64,000 bases of DNA from Variovorax sp. YR216 (GTDB lineage: Bacteria; Pseudomonadota; Gammaproteobacteria; Burkholderiales; Burkholderiaceae_C): assembly GCF_900107745.1 (NCBI RefSeq), contig NZ_FNRO01000002.1, forward strand, positions 310,001 through 374,000, in the 5' to 3' direction. Positions 19,287 to 30,603 of this stretch are shown here, piece after piece. Numbering within the stretch: the stretch's first letter is position 1; each line of letters opens with the position of its first letter. The notes beneath the pieces are model-generated. The model searched no databases and had not been told where the DNA came from. It saw only the letters and a program-made list of their open reading frames with translations. The translations under genes and the position numbers were made by a program.

Positions 19287-21254
19287 TTGTCGTTGAAAAG
19301 CGCCCCCGATCGAAGCGGCGAGGGACGGCCGAGCGGCTTCGTTTCGCTTGCCCGCACGCTGAGCATGCGCGCGATGCTGGCGATCGTCGCCGTGATGGTG
19401 CTTGTTCTGGGCATCTTCTACGCGGTCGCCGCCGCGCAGCAACAGCGCAGTGCGGCGCAGTACGCCAATGCGAAGGCGGAGGCCGTCGCTCGCTCGCTGG
19501 ATGTCTTCGACCAGACCATGTACCTCAACGCGGAGAACGTCTTCGGCGTGTTCCGCCGGCAGTTCGCACCCACCTTCGCGGTCAACGACAAAGGCGAACT
19601 GACCAGCAACGGACTGCCGATCCGCAGCACCGTCGAGGTCGACGGTTTCGCGCGCGATTTTCCGGGCGCCAACGCCACCGTATTCGTTGCGCAGGACGAG
19701 GACTTCCGCCGCGTCACCACCTCGGTGAAGAAGGAAAACGGCGAGCGCGCGGTCGGAACCCTGCTCGATCGCAAGAGCGCCGCCTACGCGCAACTGCGGC
19801 AGGGCAAGCGCTTCGTCGGCCGGGTCACGCTGTTCGGCCGCCCTTACATGACCGTCTACGACCCGGTGCAGGACGAGGCCGGGCGCGTTGTCGCGGTGCT
19901 CTACGTCGGGCTGGACATCTCGCGCCAGCAGGCGTCGCTCGGCGAAGCGGTGAATGGCACGCGGGTCTTCGACACCGGCGGGCTCTACATCGTCGACCCC
20001 AAGGGGACAGCCGACGGCGCGGTCCTCGTGTTTCATCCGACGGAGGCGGGCAAGCCGCTCGCCGAGGTGTTGCGCGACAAGGCGCCGGACTGGATCGACC
20101 GCTTGAAGGGCGATGACGCGTTCTGGATCGACGATGCCCCCGCCGTGCTCGTGGCCGGCACCAAGGGGTCGCGGCATGCATCGGTGGCTCGCAGCCGGAC
20201 GACCGGATGGCTGGTGGTGGCCGAAGTGCCTCAGTCGGAAGTCCTGGCCGGCCTCCTGCGCCAGTTGACGTGGCTCGGGAGCTTCATTGCCGCCGCGGCC
20301 GTGCTGCTGTGCTTCGGACTCGTGCTGTTCATCCGCCGTACGGTGCGCCCGCTGAGCGATCTCGGCGAGCACGTCCGTGCGATCGGCCAGGGTGACCTGT
20401 CGACGCCGCTGAACTCGGCCCGCCGTGACGAGATCGGCGTGATCACCCGCGCAGTCGACGCCATGCGGCTGGGTCTGGCCAATGTGGTCGGCGAAGTGCG
20501 CAACGGAACGGACACGATCGCGACGGCGTCGAGCCAGATCGCATCGGGCAACCAGGACCTGTCGTCGCGCACCGAGGAGCAGGCGAGCTCGCTGGAAGAG
20601 ACGGCAGCCTCGATGGAAGAGCTCACCAGCACGGTGAAGCAGAACGCGGACAACGCGCGTCAGGCGAACCAGCTCGCGGTGTCGGCTTCGGAAGTGGCCG
20701 TGCGTGGCGGCAGTGTCGTCTCGCAAGTGGTCGACACCATTGGTTCGATCAATGCCTCGTCGCGCAAGATCGTGGACATCATCGGTGTCATCGACGGCAT
20801 CGCCTTCCAGACCAACATCCTGGCGCTGAATGCGGCCGTCGAAGCCGCCCGCGCCGGCGAGCAGGGCCGCGGCTTTGCGGTGGTCGCCTCCGAAGTGCGC
20901 AACCTCGCGCAACGCTCTGCCGCTGCTGCCAAGGAAATCAAGACCCTCATCGACGACTCGGTGGGCAAGGTCGAGGCAGGCAGCAAGCAAGTCGCTGAAG
21001 CCGGCCGCACGATGGAAGAGATCGTCGAGAGCGTGAAGCGGGTGACCGACATCATGGGCGAGATCACCGCCGCGAGCCAGGAGCAGACCTCGGGCATCGA
21101 ACAGGTCAGTCAGGCGATCACGCAGATGGACCAGGTGACGCAACAGAACGCCGCGCTGGTCGAAGAGGCGTCCGCCGCCGCACAGGCGCTGCAGGAGCAG
21201 GCCGGAAGCCTGTCGCTGGTCGTGGGCGTCTTCAGGTTGGCGCACGAAGCGTAA
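19287..21254 (+). CDS. Methyl-accepting chemotaxis protein 3 (Cache-type sensor)
   Basis: This is the longest receptor in the row, 655 residues from the TTG at 19287. An AGGGAG motif lies eight bases upstream of that codon; a TTG at 19266 also opens the frame. TM1 lies near 31-52. The large periplasmic part (about 55-325) has [40 protein letters not shown] and the LYIVDPKG stretch. That fits a Cache3-Cache2 fusion that binds small molecules. TM2, HAMP and a signalling domain nearly identical to its neighbours follow. It ends RLAHEA without a CheR tether. Confidence 0.85.
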   Translation: MSLKSAPDRSGEGRPSGFVSLARTLSMRAMLAIVAVMVLVLGIFYAVAAAQQQRSAAQYANAKAEAVARSLDVFDQTMYLNAENVFGVFRRQFAPTFAVNDKGELTSNGLPIRSTVEVDGFARDFPGANATVFVAQDEDFRRVTTSVKKENGERAVGTLLDRKSAAYAQLRQGKRFVGRVTLFGRPYMTVYDPVQDEAGRVVAVLYVGLDISRQQASLGEAVNGTRVFDTGGLYIVDPKGTADGAVLVFHPTEAGKPLAEVLRDKAPDWIDRLKGDDAFWIDDAPAVLVAGTKGSRHASVARSRTTGWLVVAEVPQSEVLAGLLRQLTWLGSFIAAAAVLLCFGLVLFIRRTVRPLSDLGEHVRAIGQGDLSTPLNSARRDEIGVITRAVDAMRLGLANVVGEVRNGTDTIATASSQIASGNQDLSSRTEEQASSLEETAASMEELTSTVKQNADNARQANQLAVSASEVAVRGGSVVSQVVDTIGSINASSRKIVDIIGVIDGIAFQTNILALNAAVEAARAGEQGRGFAVVASEVRNLAQRSAAAAKEIKTLIDDSVGKVEAGSKQVAEAGRTMEEIVESVKRVTDIMGEITAASQEQTSGIEQVSQAITQMDQVTQQNAALVEEASAAAQALQEQAGSLSLVVGVFRLAHEA

Positions 21255-21261
21255 CGGTGTC

Positions 21262-21288
21262 TTCAGTTTTGTCCGCACCTGCCGATAA
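21262..21288 (+). promoter_or_regulatory. Sigma-28 promoter before chemoreceptor 4
   Basis: TTCAGTTT, 11 bases, then GCCGATAA: the -10 is a perfect FliA match and the -35 matches at six of eight positions. It lies 64 bases before the receptor ATG at 21352 and just after the previous stop, so this receptor and those after it can be transcribed on their own. Confidence 0.82.
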
Positions 21289-21351
21289 GAAAACGATTGC
21301 GCCGGCGGCCGACCGCCGGTTTCCAAGTTCGAATCATTGAAGGAAAGTGCG

Positions 21352-22902
21352 ATGAGATTGAAGGATCTGAAGATCGGTACGCGCCTGGCCATCGGCTTCG
21401 GCGCCATGCTGGTCCTGATGGCGCTGATTGCCGGCACTGGGATGCATCGTCTGTCCAACGTGGGCAACGCGACCGAGGAGATGGTCGCCGGCCCGCTGGC
21501 CAAGGAGCGCATGGTGGCCGAGTGGGCCAAGAACCTTGCCGCCAGCATCGTGCGGACCTTCGCGATCGTGAAGGCAACCGACCCTGCCACCGAGGCCTAC
21601 TTCAAGAAGGAACTCGCCGCGGGCCAGGCCATCATCAATCCGCTCCAGAAGAAGATCGAGGAGACGATGGTCACGCCGGAAGAGAAGAAGCTCTACGGCG
21701 AAGTGGCCGAGGCGCGCCGCAGCGTGCTCGAGATGCTGGGCGTGATGAACAAGCTCAAGGCCGACGGCGACCTCGAGGGCGCGACCAAGCTGGTCGACGG
21801 TCCGTTCGCCGCGGGTCTTTCGAAGTACGAGAAGGCGGTGGGTGCGCTGGCCGACTACGAGCGCGCGCTGATCGACGGTGTGGCCGCCGGCATCGAGGCT
21901 GATCATCTGCAGGGCCGCAATGCGCTGATCGCGCTGTCGCTCGTGGCGTTTGCGCTGGGCGCTTTCCTGGCGTGGCGCCTGACGGCGGGCATCGTCCGCC
22001 CGCTCGGCGAGGCGGTTTCGGTGGCCGAGACCGTGGCCGCCGGCAACCTGGGCAGCCGCATCGAAGTGCAGAGCCGTGACGAGACGGGCCAGCTGATGCA
22101 TGCGCTCAAGGAGATGAACCAGAGCCTCGCGCGCGTCGTCGGCGAGGTGCGCAATGGCACGGACACGATCGCGACGGCGTCGAGCCAGATCGCTTCGGGC
22201 AACCAGGACCTTTCTTCGCGCACCGAAGAGCAGGCCAGTTCGCTGGAAGAGACCGCAGCGTCGATGGAAGAACTCACCAGCACCGTCAAGCAGAACGCCG
22301 ACAACGCGCGTCAGGCGAACCAGCTGGCAGTGTCGGCCTCGGAAGTGGCCGTGCGCGGCGGCAGTGTCGTCTCGCAAGTGGTCGACACGATGGGCTCGAT
22401 CAATGCCTCGTCGCGCAAGATCGTGGACATCATCGGTGTCATCGACGGCATCGCCTTCCAGACCAACATCCTGGCGCTGAATGCGGCCGTCGAAGCCGCA
22501 CGTGCAGGAGAACAAGGCCGCGGCTTCGCAGTGGTCGCCTCCGAAGTGCGCAACCTCGCGCAGCGTTCGGCCGCCGCAGCGAAGGAAATCAAGACCCTCA
22601 TCGGGGATTCCGTCGAGAAGGTCGAGGAAGGCAGCAAGCAGGTGGCCGAAGCCGGCCGCACGATGGATGAGATCGTCGAAAGCGTGAAGCGCGTGACGGA
22701 CATCATGGGCGAGATCACCGCCGCCAGCCAGGAGCAGACCTCGGGCATCGAGCAGATCAACCAGGCGATCACGCAGATGGACCAGGTCACGCAGCAGAAC
22801 GCCGCGCTGGTCGAGGAAGCGGCAGCAGCCGCCGCATCGCTGCAGGAACAAGCCGGCAGCCTCACGGGCGCGGTGAGCGTGTTCCGACTGGAAGGCCGCT
22901 GA
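21352..22902 (+). CDS. Methyl-accepting chemotaxis protein 4
   Basis: This is a chemoreceptor of 516 residues. AAGGAAAG precedes the ATG at 21352; an in-frame TTG at 21337 is less likely. TM1 (about 11-32) and TM2 (about 188-210) flank a helical periplasmic domain containing [20 protein letters not shown]. That stretch resembles the same region of receptor 6, which suggests related sensors. HAMP and the common signalling domain follow. It ends VSVFRLEGR with no CheR-docking tail. It has its own sigma-28 promoter. Confidence 0.92.
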   Translation: MRLKDLKIGTRLAIGFGAMLVLMALIAGTGMHRLSNVGNATEEMVAGPLAKERMVAEWAKNLAASIVRTFAIVKATDPATEAYFKKELAAGQAIINPLQKKIEETMVTPEEKKLYGEVAEARRSVLEMLGVMNKLKADGDLEGATKLVDGPFAAGLSKYEKAVGALADYERALIDGVAAGIEADHLQGRNALIALSLVAFALGAFLAWRLTAGIVRPLGEAVSVAETVAAGNLGSRIEVQSRDETGQLMHALKEMNQSLARVVGEVRNGTDTIATASSQIASGNQDLSSRTEEQASSLEETAASMEELTSTVKQNADNARQANQLAVSASEVAVRGGSVVSQVVDTMGSINASSRKIVDIIGVIDGIAFQTNILALNAAVEAARAGEQGRGFAVVASEVRNLAQRSAAAAKEIKTLIGDSVEKVEEGSKQVAEAGRTMDEIVESVKRVTDIMGEITAASQEQTSGIEQINQAITQMDQVTQQNAALVEEAAAAAASLQEQAGSLTGAVSVFRLEGR

Positions 22903-22908
22903 ACCGAC

Positions 22909-24504
22909 ATGCGCGTCAATCTCCCGATCACCGATATCGAGTACCCGCTGCCGCAGGGCGCGGCGCTGGTCTCGCGCACCGACCTCAAGGGACGGATCAC
23001 CTACGTCAATCCGATCTTCGTCGAGGTCAGTGGCTACACCGTCGAAGAGCTCATGGGCAAGGCCCACAACATCGTGCGCCATCCGGACATGCCGGCCGAA
23101 GCCTTCGCCGACATGTGGGACACGCTCGGCCGCGGCCTGCCGTGGACGGGGCTGGTCAAGAACCGCCGCAAGAACGGCGACTTCTACTGGGTGCAAGCCA
23201 ACGTCACCCCGGTCCGCCGCAACGGCGCGGCGGTGGGCTACATGTCCGTGCGCAGCCGGCCCGAGCGTGCCGATGTCATGGGCGCCGAACAGGTCTATCG
23301 CCGGATCCTGGAAGGCAAGGCCGGCGGCCTGAGGATCGTGCAGGGCGAGGTCGTCTCGCCCGCCTGGTCCGATCCGATCGGCTGGCTGCGTCGCGTCCCG
23401 GTCCGCCGCCGGGTCTTCTCGGTGACGAGCGCCGCGGCGCTTCTCACGCTCGGCTTCGGCGGCGCGGCATGGACGGAGGCCTCGGCGCTTGTGGCGAAGT
23501 CGGGCGCGCAGAGCTGGCTGCCCCATCTCGTCGCTGCGGCCACCGTCGGTGCGACGCTCGCGTGGGCCGGGCTGGGCCACTTCCTCGGCCGCAGTGTCTT
23601 CCGATCGCTCGATCAGGCGTTGGACGTGGCCCGGGCCATCGCCGGCGGCGCGCTCGCGACGTTCGAGATCCATCCGGAGGACGAGACCAAGGATCTCCTG
23701 CGTGCGCTCAACCAGATGAGCGCCAACCTCCGCGCGATCGTCGCGGACGTCGATGTCAACGTTTCGGGTGTGATGAGCACCTCCGGCCAGATCGCCACGG
23801 GCAACCAGGACTTGTCCGCGCGCACCGAGCAGCAGGCGAGCTCGCTCGAAGAGACGGCCGCGTCGATGGAGCAGCTCACCAGCACGGTCAAGCAGAACGC
23901 CGACAACGCGCGTCAGGCCAACCAATTGGCGGTGATGGCGTCGGACGTGGCGGTCAAGGGCGGCAGCGTGGTGTCGCAGGTGGTGGACACGATGGCCGCC
24001 ATCGACGCCTCGTCGCGAAAGATCGCCGACATCATCGGCGTGATCGACGGCATCGCCTTCCAGACCAACATCCTCGCGCTGAACGCTGCCGTGGAAGCGG
24101 CGCGCGCGGGCGAGCAGGGCAAGGGCTTCGCGGTGGTCGCCGCCGAGGTGCGCGGACTGGCGCAGCGGTCGGCCACGGCGGCCAAGGAGATCAAGGGCCT
24201 GATCGACGACTCGGTCGGCAAGGTCGGCGCGGGCACCGCGCTCGTCGGCGAGGCCGGCAAGACCATGGAAGAGATCGTCGGCAGCGTGAAGCGCGTGACC
24301 GACATCATGGGCGAGATCACCACCGCGAGCCTGGAACAGACCGCGGGCATCGAACAGATCAACCAGGCCATCACGCAGATGGACCAGGTCACCCAGCAGA
24401 ACGCGGCACTTGTCGAACAGGCGTCGGCCGCCGCCCAGGCACTGCAGGAGCAGGCCGGCGGCCTCGTCGACGCGGTCAGCGTGTTCAAGCTGGAGCGCAA
24501 TTAA
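22909..24504 (+). CDS. aer: Aer-like PAS chemoreceptor (aerotaxis/redox)
   Basis: This 531-residue receptor has an N-terminal PAS domain (about 10-115) with [20 protein letters not shown], the [17 protein letters not shown] stretch and [20 protein letters not shown]. That is the Aer type, which binds FAD and senses redox or energy state from the cytoplasmic side. Two hydrophobic segments (about 165-225) anchor it. HAMP and the signalling hairpin follow. It ends VSVFKLERN without a CheR tether. It starts 6 bases after the previous stop. Confidence 0.88.
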   Translation: MRVNLPITDIEYPLPQGAALVSRTDLKGRITYVNPIFVEVSGYTVEELMGKAHNIVRHPDMPAEAFADMWDTLGRGLPWTGLVKNRRKNGDFYWVQANVTPVRRNGAAVGYMSVRSRPERADVMGAEQVYRRILEGKAGGLRIVQGEVVSPAWSDPIGWLRRVPVRRRVFSVTSAAALLTLGFGGAAWTEASALVAKSGAQSWLPHLVAAATVGATLAWAGLGHFLGRSVFRSLDQALDVARAIAGGALATFEIHPEDETKDLLRALNQMSANLRAIVADVDVNVSGVMSTSGQIATGNQDLSARTEQQASSLEETAASMEQLTSTVKQNADNARQANQLAVMASDVAVKGGSVVSQVVDTMAAIDASSRKIADIIGVIDGIAFQTNILALNAAVEAARAGEQGKGFAVVAAEVRGLAQRSATAAKEIKGLIDDSVGKVGAGTALVGEAGKTMEEIVGSVKRVTDIMGEITTASLEQTAGIEQINQAITQMDQVTQQNAALVEQASAAAQALQEQAGGLVDAVSVFKLERN

Positions 24505-24525
24505 TTCTCAAGTGGAGTCAAGGAA

Positions 24526-25014
24526 ATGCAGATGAAGACAACCGATACATCGAAGGCAGACAAGCCGCTGGAATTCCTGTCGTTCACCCTCGGCCACGAG
24601 GAATACGGCATCGACATCCAGAAGGTGCAGGAGCTGCGTGGCTACGACGCGGTGACGCGGATCGCGAACGCGCCGGAGTTCATCAAGGGAGTGGTGAACC
24701 TGCGCGGGATCATCGTGCCGATCATCGACATGCGCATCCGCTTCGGCATTGGAGCGCCGAGCTACGACCAGTTCACGGTGGTGATCGTGCTGAACATCGG
24801 CGGGCGCGTGGTGGGGATGGTGGTGGACAGCGTGTCGGACGTGATCACGTTGACTGCGGAGCAGATCAAGCCCGCGCCGGAGATGGGTTCGGCGCTGGAC
24901 ACGGACTACCTGATCGGGCTGGGCACGCTGGAAGAGCGGATGCTGATCCTCGTGGACATCGACCGCCTGATGTCCAGCGAAGAGATGGGCCTCGTCGAAG
25001 CGGCTGCGGCCTGA
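24526..25014 (+). CDS. cheW: Chemotaxis coupling protein CheW, copy 2
   Basis: This second CheW has 162 residues and a different, shorter N-terminus ([20 protein letters not shown]). A second ATG two codons on (24532) has better spacing from AAGGA. The core is the same as copy 1: only one residue differs between [12 protein letters not shown] and [11 protein letters not shown]. It lies inside the receptor row, between the Aer-like gene and receptor 6. The two copies should be functionally interchangeable at their CheA- and receptor-binding faces. Confidence 0.94.
   Translation: MQMKTTDTSKADKPLEFLSFTLGHEEYGIDIQKVQELRGYDAVTRIANAPEFIKGVVNLRGIIVPIIDMRIRFGIGAPSYDQFTVVIVLNIGGRVVGMVVDSVSDVITLTAEQIKPAPEMGSALDTDYLIGLGTLEERMLILVDIDRLMSSEEMGLVEAAAA
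24598..24989 (+). repeat. Near-identical cheW segment, copy 2
   Basis: This is the partner of 15500-15891: 388 of 392 bases are identical, with unrelated flanks. Confidence 0.9.
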
Positions 25015-25045
25015 GCCTGACGGCACCCACTTTCAACGCCCGATC

Positions 25046-26752
25046 ATGAAACTCCTGTCCAACGTACGCATCGGCACGCGCCTGGCCATCGGCTTCGGCG
25101 TCGTGCTGGCACTCACGATCCTCTCGAGCGCCTTCTCCCTGGTCACGGCCAGGAGCAATGCCGAGGCCACGCGGCACATGATGGAAAGCCCCCTGGCCAA
25201 GGAGCGGCTCATCTCCGACTGGTACGTGCTGACCTACTCGGCCATCGCACGGACCTCGATGATCGCCAAGACCACCGACGAGACCTTGCCGGTCACCTTT
25301 GCCGACGTGATCTCCGACAGCGTGAAGAAGGGCAGCGAGACCATGGCGAAGGTCGAGGCGCTCCTGGTCGTGGACGAAGAGAAGGCGATGTTCAAGTCCA
25401 TCGTCGACCTGCGCGCCAAGTACCAGGCGGCCAAGGACGCAGTGAGCAAGGCCAAGGCGTCCGGCAGCGTGGCGGAAACCGAGCGCGCCTTCAAGGAGCA
25501 GTTCCAGCCCGCTGCCAAGGCGTACGAGATGCGCGTGCTGGACCTGCTCTCGATGGAGCGCAAGGCCATCAACGACATGAGCCAGGCGATCGACGAGGCG
25601 AACGCTCGCGCGCTCCAGATGCGCATGGTGCTCTTCGTGCTGACGATGGTGCTCGGCATCGGCTTTGCCGTGCTGATCTCGCGCAGCATCGTCAAGCCGC
25701 TGGGCGAGGCGGTGAAGGTGGCCGAGACCGTGGCGGCCGGCGACCTGAGCTCGCGCATCGCGGTGGAGTCCAGGGACGAGACCGGACAGTTGATGCGTGC
25801 GCTCAAGGAGATGAACGACAGCCTCTCGAAGGTGGTGGGTGAGGTGCGCACGGGCACGGACACGATCGCGACGGCGTCGAGCCAGATCGCCTCGGGCAAC
25901 CAGGACCTTTCTTCGCGCACCGAGGAGCAGGCGAGCTCGCTGGAAGAGACGGCAGCCTCGATGGAGGAGCTCACCAGCACGGTGAAGCAGAACGCCGACA
26001 ACGCGCGTCAGGCCAACCAGCTTGCAGTGTCGGCCTCGGAAGTGGCCGTGCGCGGCGGCAGTGTCGTCTCGCAAGTGGTCGACACGATGGGCTCGATCAA
26101 TGCCTCGTCGCGCAAGATCGTGGACATCATCGGTGTCATCGACGGCATCGCCTTCCAGACCAACATCCTGGCGCTGAATGCGGCCGTCGAAGCCGCCCGC
26201 GCCGGCGAGCAGGGCCGCGGCTTCGCAGTGGTCGCCTCCGAAGTGCGCAACCTCGCGCAGCGTTCGGCCGCCGCAGCGAAAGAAATCAAGACCCTCATCG
26301 ACGACTCGGTGGGCAAGGTCGAGGAAGGCAGCAAGCAGGTGGCGGAAGCCGGCCGCACGATGGATGAGATCGTCGAAAGCGTGAAGCGGGTGACCGACAT
26401 CATGGGCGAGATCACCGCCGCCAGCCAGGAGCAGACCTCGGGCATCGAGCAGATCAACCAGGCGATCACGCAGATGGACCAGGTCACGCAGCAGAACGCC
26501 GCGCTGGTCGAAGAGGCCGCTGCCGCCGCAGGCTCGCTGCAGGACCAGGCCACGAGCCTCGTTCAAGCCGTCAGCGTGTTCCGTCTGGACGCGCATACGC
26601 AAGTCAAGGCTGCGCCCGCGGTCAAGCGTGCGCCGGTCGCCGCACCGAAGGGCCGCGCCAAGGCGGCGCCTGCTGCGCGCGCCAAGGAAGTGAAGACGGA
26701 ACCCCGACTCGCCGCGTCCGGCAGCGCCTCGGGGGACTGGACCGAGTTCTGA
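25046..26752 (+). CDS. Methyl-accepting chemotaxis protein 6 (CheR tether)
   Basis: This is a chemoreceptor of 568 residues. TM1 lies at about 11-32 and TM2 at about 191-213, with a four-helix type periplasmic domain between ([20 protein letters not shown]). HAMP and the common signalling domain follow. An Ala/Lys/Pro-rich linker (about 520-560) ends in SGDWTEF, a CheR-docking pentapeptide like that of receptors 1 and 7. It follows cheW copy 2 by 31 bases. Confidence 0.92.
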   Translation: MKLLSNVRIGTRLAIGFGVVLALTILSSAFSLVTARSNAEATRHMMESPLAKERLISDWYVLTYSAIARTSMIAKTTDETLPVTFADVISDSVKKGSETMAKVEALLVVDEEKAMFKSIVDLRAKYQAAKDAVSKAKASGSVAETERAFKEQFQPAAKAYEMRVLDLLSMERKAINDMSQAIDEANARALQMRMVLFVLTMVLGIGFAVLISRSIVKPLGEAVKVAETVAAGDLSSRIAVESRDETGQLMRALKEMNDSLSKVVGEVRTGTDTIATASSQIASGNQDLSSRTEEQASSLEETAASMEELTSTVKQNADNARQANQLAVSASEVAVRGGSVVSQVVDTMGSINASSRKIVDIIGVIDGIAFQTNILALNAAVEAARAGEQGRGFAVVASEVRNLAQRSAAAAKEIKTLIDDSVGKVEEGSKQVAEAGRTMDEIVESVKRVTDIMGEITAASQEQTSGIEQINQAITQMDQVTQQNAALVEEAAAAAGSLQDQATSLVQAVSVFRLDAHTQVKAAPAVKRAPVAAPKGRAKAAPAARAKEVKTEPRLAASGSASGDWTEF

Positions 26753-26770
26753 ACCAGAAAGAAATTGATC

Positions 26771-28480
26771 ATGAAAACCTTTGCCAATCTCAGGATCTCA
26801 GCCAAGCTGCTCGTATCCTTCATCGCGGTGCTTGCATTGACCGTCGTCGTCGGTGTGATCTCTATCGTGCAGCTCTCGAAGGTCAACGAAATGTCGACCG
26901 AGATCACGAGAAACTGGATGCCGTCCACGCGCACCCTGCTCGAGTCCAAGAGCCTCATGGCGCGCTACCGCACGGCCGAGCTGCAGCACATCCTCTCGGA
27001 CACGCTGACGGAAATGTCCGACTACGAAAAGTCGATGGGCGCCACCTGGAACGACCTGCAGAAGAACGTCGCCGAGTACGAGAAGCTCGTCTCCGAACCC
27101 GAAGAGCGCGAGATCTTCCCCGTGTACAAGAAGACGCTTGCGCTCTACGCGGCGGAACATGAGAAGGTCGTGGGACTCTCGCGCGCACAGAAGAAAGATG
27201 GCGCGACTGCGGTGATCCGCGGCGAGTCGCTGCGACTGAACCGCGAGCTCAACGAGATGATCGACAAGCTCGCCGCGGTGAACCTGGCCGGTGCGAGCAA
27301 GGCCGACCAGACGGCCGACGCGGTTTATGCCAGTGCGCGCGTGTGGGTCGTCGGCCTGCTGATCGGCAGCATCGTGGTGGGGCTCGTGCTCGCGCTCACC
27401 ATCGCCCGCGCCGTCGCCAAGCCCCTCACGGATGCGGTGAAGGTGGCCCAGTCGGTCGCCGCTGGCGATCTCACCAGCCGCATCGATGCGCAGACCACGG
27501 ATGAAACCGGCATGCTGCTCGCGGCGCTCAAGGAGATGAACGGCAGCCTCGTGAAGATCGTGAGCGAAGTGCGCACGGGCACGGACACGATCGCGACTGC
27601 GTCGGGCCAGATCGCATCGGGCAACCAGGACCTGTCGTCGCGCACCGAAGAGCAGGCCAGTTCGCTGGAAGAAACCGCAGCGTCGATGGAAGAGCTCACC
27701 AGCACGGTGAAGCAGAACGCGGACAACGCACGTCAGGCGAACCAGCTCGCGGTGTCGGCTTCGGAAGTCGCCGTGCGCGGCGGCAGCGTGGTGAATCAGG
27801 TCGTGGACACCATGGGCTCGATCAATGCCTCGTCGCGCAAGATCGTGGACATCATCGGTGTCATCGACGGCATCGCCTTCCAGACCAACATCCTGGCGCT
27901 GAATGCGGCCGTCGAAGCCGCACGCGCCGGCGAGCAGGGCCGCGGCTTCGCAGTGGTTGCTTCCGAAGTGCGCAACCTCGCGCAACGCTCTGCCGCTGCT
28001 GCCAAGGAAATCAAGACCCTCATCGACGACTCGGTGGGCAAGGTCGAGGAAGGCAGCAAGCAGGTGGCCGAAGCCGGCCGCACGATGGAAGAGATCGTCG
28101 AGAGCGTGAAGCGGGTGACCGACATCATGGGCGAGATCACCGCGGCGAGCCAGGAACAGACCTCGGGCATCGAGCAGATCAACCAGGCCATCACGCAGAT
28201 GGACCAGGTCACGCAGCAGAACGCCGCACTGGTCGAGGAAGCCGCTGCCGCCGCGGGTTCGCTGCAGGAGCAGGCCACGAGCCTCGTGAAGTCCGTCAGC
28301 ATCTTCCGCCTCGGCAGCGACAACGAGGCTGCCCGCGCGATTGCGCAGGCACGTGCGAAGAGTGCGCCGGCCGCATCGCCGCGCGCCGCCAAGTCCGCAC
28401 CGGCTGCAAAGCCGGCGCCCGCAGCGCAGCCGCAGGCCGTCGCGCGCACCGAACCCTCGGGCGACTGGACGGAATTCTGA
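26771..28480 (+). CDS. Methyl-accepting chemotaxis protein 7 (CheR tether)
   Basis: This is a chemoreceptor of 569 residues from the ATG at 26771; a TTG at 26765 also opens the frame. TM1 (about 11-32) and TM2 (about 190-212) bracket a four-helix type periplasmic domain with [24 protein letters not shown] and the shared signalling domain follow. A long Ala/Pro-rich linker (about 510-562) ends in SGDWTEF for CheR docking. It is the last receptor of the row, followed by the flgKL promoter. Confidence 0.92.
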   Translation: MKTFANLRISAKLLVSFIAVLALTVVVGVISIVQLSKVNEMSTEITRNWMPSTRTLLESKSLMARYRTAELQHILSDTLTEMSDYEKSMGATWNDLQKNVAEYEKLVSEPEEREIFPVYKKTLALYAAEHEKVVGLSRAQKKDGATAVIRGESLRLNRELNEMIDKLAAVNLAGASKADQTADAVYASARVWVVGLLIGSIVVGLVLALTIARAVAKPLTDAVKVAQSVAAGDLTSRIDAQTTDETGMLLAALKEMNGSLVKIVSEVRTGTDTIATASGQIASGNQDLSSRTEEQASSLEETAASMEELTSTVKQNADNARQANQLAVSASEVAVRGGSVVNQVVDTMGSINASSRKIVDIIGVIDGIAFQTNILALNAAVEAARAGEQGRGFAVVASEVRNLAQRSAAAAKEIKTLIDDSVGKVEEGSKQVAEAGRTMEEIVESVKRVTDIMGEITAASQEQTSGIEQINQAITQMDQVTQQNAALVEEAAAAAGSLQEQATSLVKSVSIFRLGSDNEAARAIAQARAKSAPAASPRAAKSAPAAKPAPAAQPQAVARTEPSGDWTEF

Positions 28481-28513
28481 TCCGCCTGATCCCCGCACCG
28501 GCGCCGCAGGTCT

Positions 28514-28540
28514 TCAACATCCACCCGAGGGTGCCGATAT
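28514..28540 (+). promoter_or_regulatory. Sigma-28-like promoter of flgKL
   Basis: GCCGATAT at 28533-28540 matches seven of eight bases of the FliA -10. Eleven bases upstream lies TCAACATC, which shares the TxAA core but is otherwise weak. It is 66 bases before the flgK ATG, which fits the late, hook-associated class. Confidence 0.65.
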
Positions 28541-28606
28541 AGACGGGGAAGGCATCGCAGCGATGCCACCCCCCGCCGAACTCCTCACCACACAGGTCAA
28601 AAGAAC

Positions 28607-30571
28607 ATGTCAGGAAGCTTGTTTTACACGGGTCTGAGCGGCCTCAGCGTGGCCCGCACCGCGTTGATGACCACGGCCCACAACACTGCCAACGTCTACA
28701 CCGCGGGCTACAGCCGCCAGGTCGCCCAGGTCTCGACCAACGCCGCGCTGGCCACCGGCTCCGGCTACATCGGCAGCGGCGCGCGCGTCACCACCGTCAC
28801 GCGCAGCTACGACGCCTACCTCACTGCCCAGCTTGCGGGCGCGCAATCCGATTCGGCCGCGCTCAGCGCCTACAGCACGCAGATCAATCGCATCGACTCG
28901 CTGCTCGCGGACAAGACCGCCGGCCTCAGCCCGCTGATGCAGAGCTTCTTCACCGCGGTGCAAGGCGTCGCGAACACGCCGGCCGACTCGGCCGCGCGGC
29001 AGCAGCTCATCAGCTCGGCGCAGTCGCTGGCGAACAAGTTCCGCTCGACGGACCAGTATCTGTCGGACACGAACACGTCGATCAACGACCAGATCGTCGG
29101 CAGCGTCGACCAGATCAACACCTATTCCAGCAAGATCGCGAGCCTCAACCAGCAGATCGGCATGATGGCCGCCGTCGCGGGCGGCCAGCCGCCGAACGAC
29201 CTGCTCGACCAGCGCGACCAGCTCGTCAGCGAACTGGGCCAGATCGTCGACGTGAAGGTGCTGGAGCAGGACAACGGCAAGTACAACGTCTTCATCGGCA
29301 CCGGCCAATCGCTGGTCGTCGGCGACCAGGCTGCGACGATGAAGGCGGTGAACTCGGCCGCCGACCCCACGCGCAAGGCCCTCGCGCTCGTAGGCATTGC
29401 AGGCAACGTGCAGGAACTGAGCGACAAGTCCATCACCGGCGGCTCGCTCGGCGGCATCCTGAGCTTCCGCAACGAATCGCTCATTCCCACCCAGAACGCG
29501 ATCGGCCGCCTGTCGATGGCGCTCGCGAGTGCAGTCAACGACCAGCAGAACCTCGGTGTCGATCTCAACGGCGTGCTCGGCCAGGACTTCTTCACCACCG
29601 CCGCACCCGGGGTGTTCTCGAATGCCAAGAACAATGGCAACCTCGTGGTCACCGGCACCATCGCGGACGCCGGCCAGCTCACCACCAGCGACTACACGGT
29701 GCAGGTCAAGGACGTGTCAGGCACGCTGAACTACATCGTGACGCGCAGCTCCGACAACCAGGCCGTCGGCACCTACACCAGCTTCCCGATCAACTTCGAC
29801 GGCGTGAGCCTCAGCGCCGCCAGCGGTACCGCGCAGGACGGTGACAGCTTCCTGGTGCAGCCGACCCGCTACGGCGCGCGCGACATGGACGTGGTCATCA
29901 AGGACCCGGCCAAGGTCGCCGCCGCCTCGCCGATCATCACGGGCACCACGGCCGGCAACCAGGGCTCGGGCGCGATCACTGCCGCGACCGTCGACAGCAA
30001 CTACCTTGCATCGCCGCTGGCCGCCAACGTCACGCTGAGCTACGACGCCACGACGAACGAACTCTCGGGCTTCCCCGCGACCTCGGCCGTCACCGTCACG
30101 CTGTCCAACGGCACCTCCACCACCTACGCGGCCGGCACCCCGGTGCCCTACACCGCGGGCGCGAGCATCAGCTTCGACGGCATCGCCTTCACGATGAGCG
30201 GAGCCCCGTCGCAAGGCGACACCTTCACCGTCAACAAGAACTCTGCGGGCGTGTCGGACGGCAGCAATGCCCTGTTGATGGGCGCACTGCAGCGCCAGGC
30301 GCTGGTCGGCAATGGCACCACCACCTTCAACGGCGCGTACTCGCAGCTCGTGAGCGAGGTCGGCAACAAGTCGATGGAGATCAGCACCGCCAGCACCACG
30401 CAGGACAGCGTGACCAGCCAGATCAAGGCGGCGCAGCAATCCATCTCCGGCGTCAACCAGGACGAGGAAACCGCCAACCTGCTGATGTACCAGCAGATGT
30501 ACCAGGCCAATGCCAAGGTGATCCAGACCGCATCGACGATCTTCGACGCGATCCTCGCCATCAGCGCCTGA
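28607..30571 (+). CDS. flgK: Hook-filament junction protein FlgK (HAP1)
   Basis: FlgK is the first junction protein between hook and filament and a client of FlgN. The 654-residue product has the N-terminal signature LFYTGLSGLSVARTALMTTA with HNTANVYTAGYSRQV, and the C-terminal ETANLLMYQQMYQANAKVIQ. The centre holds Thr/Gly-rich surface domains and is longer than in E. coli FlgK. No strong ribosome site is visible before the ATG. Confidence 0.96.
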   Translation: MSGSLFYTGLSGLSVARTALMTTAHNTANVYTAGYSRQVAQVSTNAALATGSGYIGSGARVTTVTRSYDAYLTAQLAGAQSDSAALSAYSTQINRIDSLLADKTAGLSPLMQSFFTAVQGVANTPADSAARQQLISSAQSLANKFRSTDQYLSDTNTSINDQIVGSVDQINTYSSKIASLNQQIGMMAAVAGGQPPNDLLDQRDQLVSELGQIVDVKVLEQDNGKYNVFIGTGQSLVVGDQAATMKAVNSAADPTRKALALVGIAGNVQELSDKSITGGSLGGILSFRNESLIPTQNAIGRLSMALASAVNDQQNLGVDLNGVLGQDFFTTAAPGVFSNAKNNGNLVVTGTIADAGQLTTSDYTVQVKDVSGTLNYIVTRSSDNQAVGTYTSFPINFDGVSLSAASGTAQDGDSFLVQPTRYGARDMDVVIKDPAKVAAASPIITGTTAGNQGSGAITAATVDSNYLASPLAANVTLSYDATTNELSGFPATSAVTVTLSNGTSTTYAAGTPVPYTAGASISFDGIAFTMSGAPSQGDTFTVNKNSAGVSDGSNALLMGALQRQALVGNGTTTFNGAYSQLVSEVGNKSMEISTASTTQDSVTSQIKAAQQSISGVNQDEETANLLMYQQMYQANAKVIQTASTIFDAILAISA

Positions 30572-30603
30572 TCGATATCGACCCACAGATTCAAGGAGCC
30601 GTG

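Noticed and set aside
16478..21590. Very long minus-strand frames (up to 978 codons) opposite the chemoreceptor genes
   Set aside because: They mirror the repeated receptor modules. The translations are Arg/His/Asp- or Ser/Ala-rich with no domains, while the plus-strand genes are certain.
15969..28480. The repeated receptor segments as a CRISPR-like or mobile repeat array
   Set aside because: The repeats are long in-frame signalling domains of real receptor genes, with no short spacers and no cas, transposase or integrase genes.
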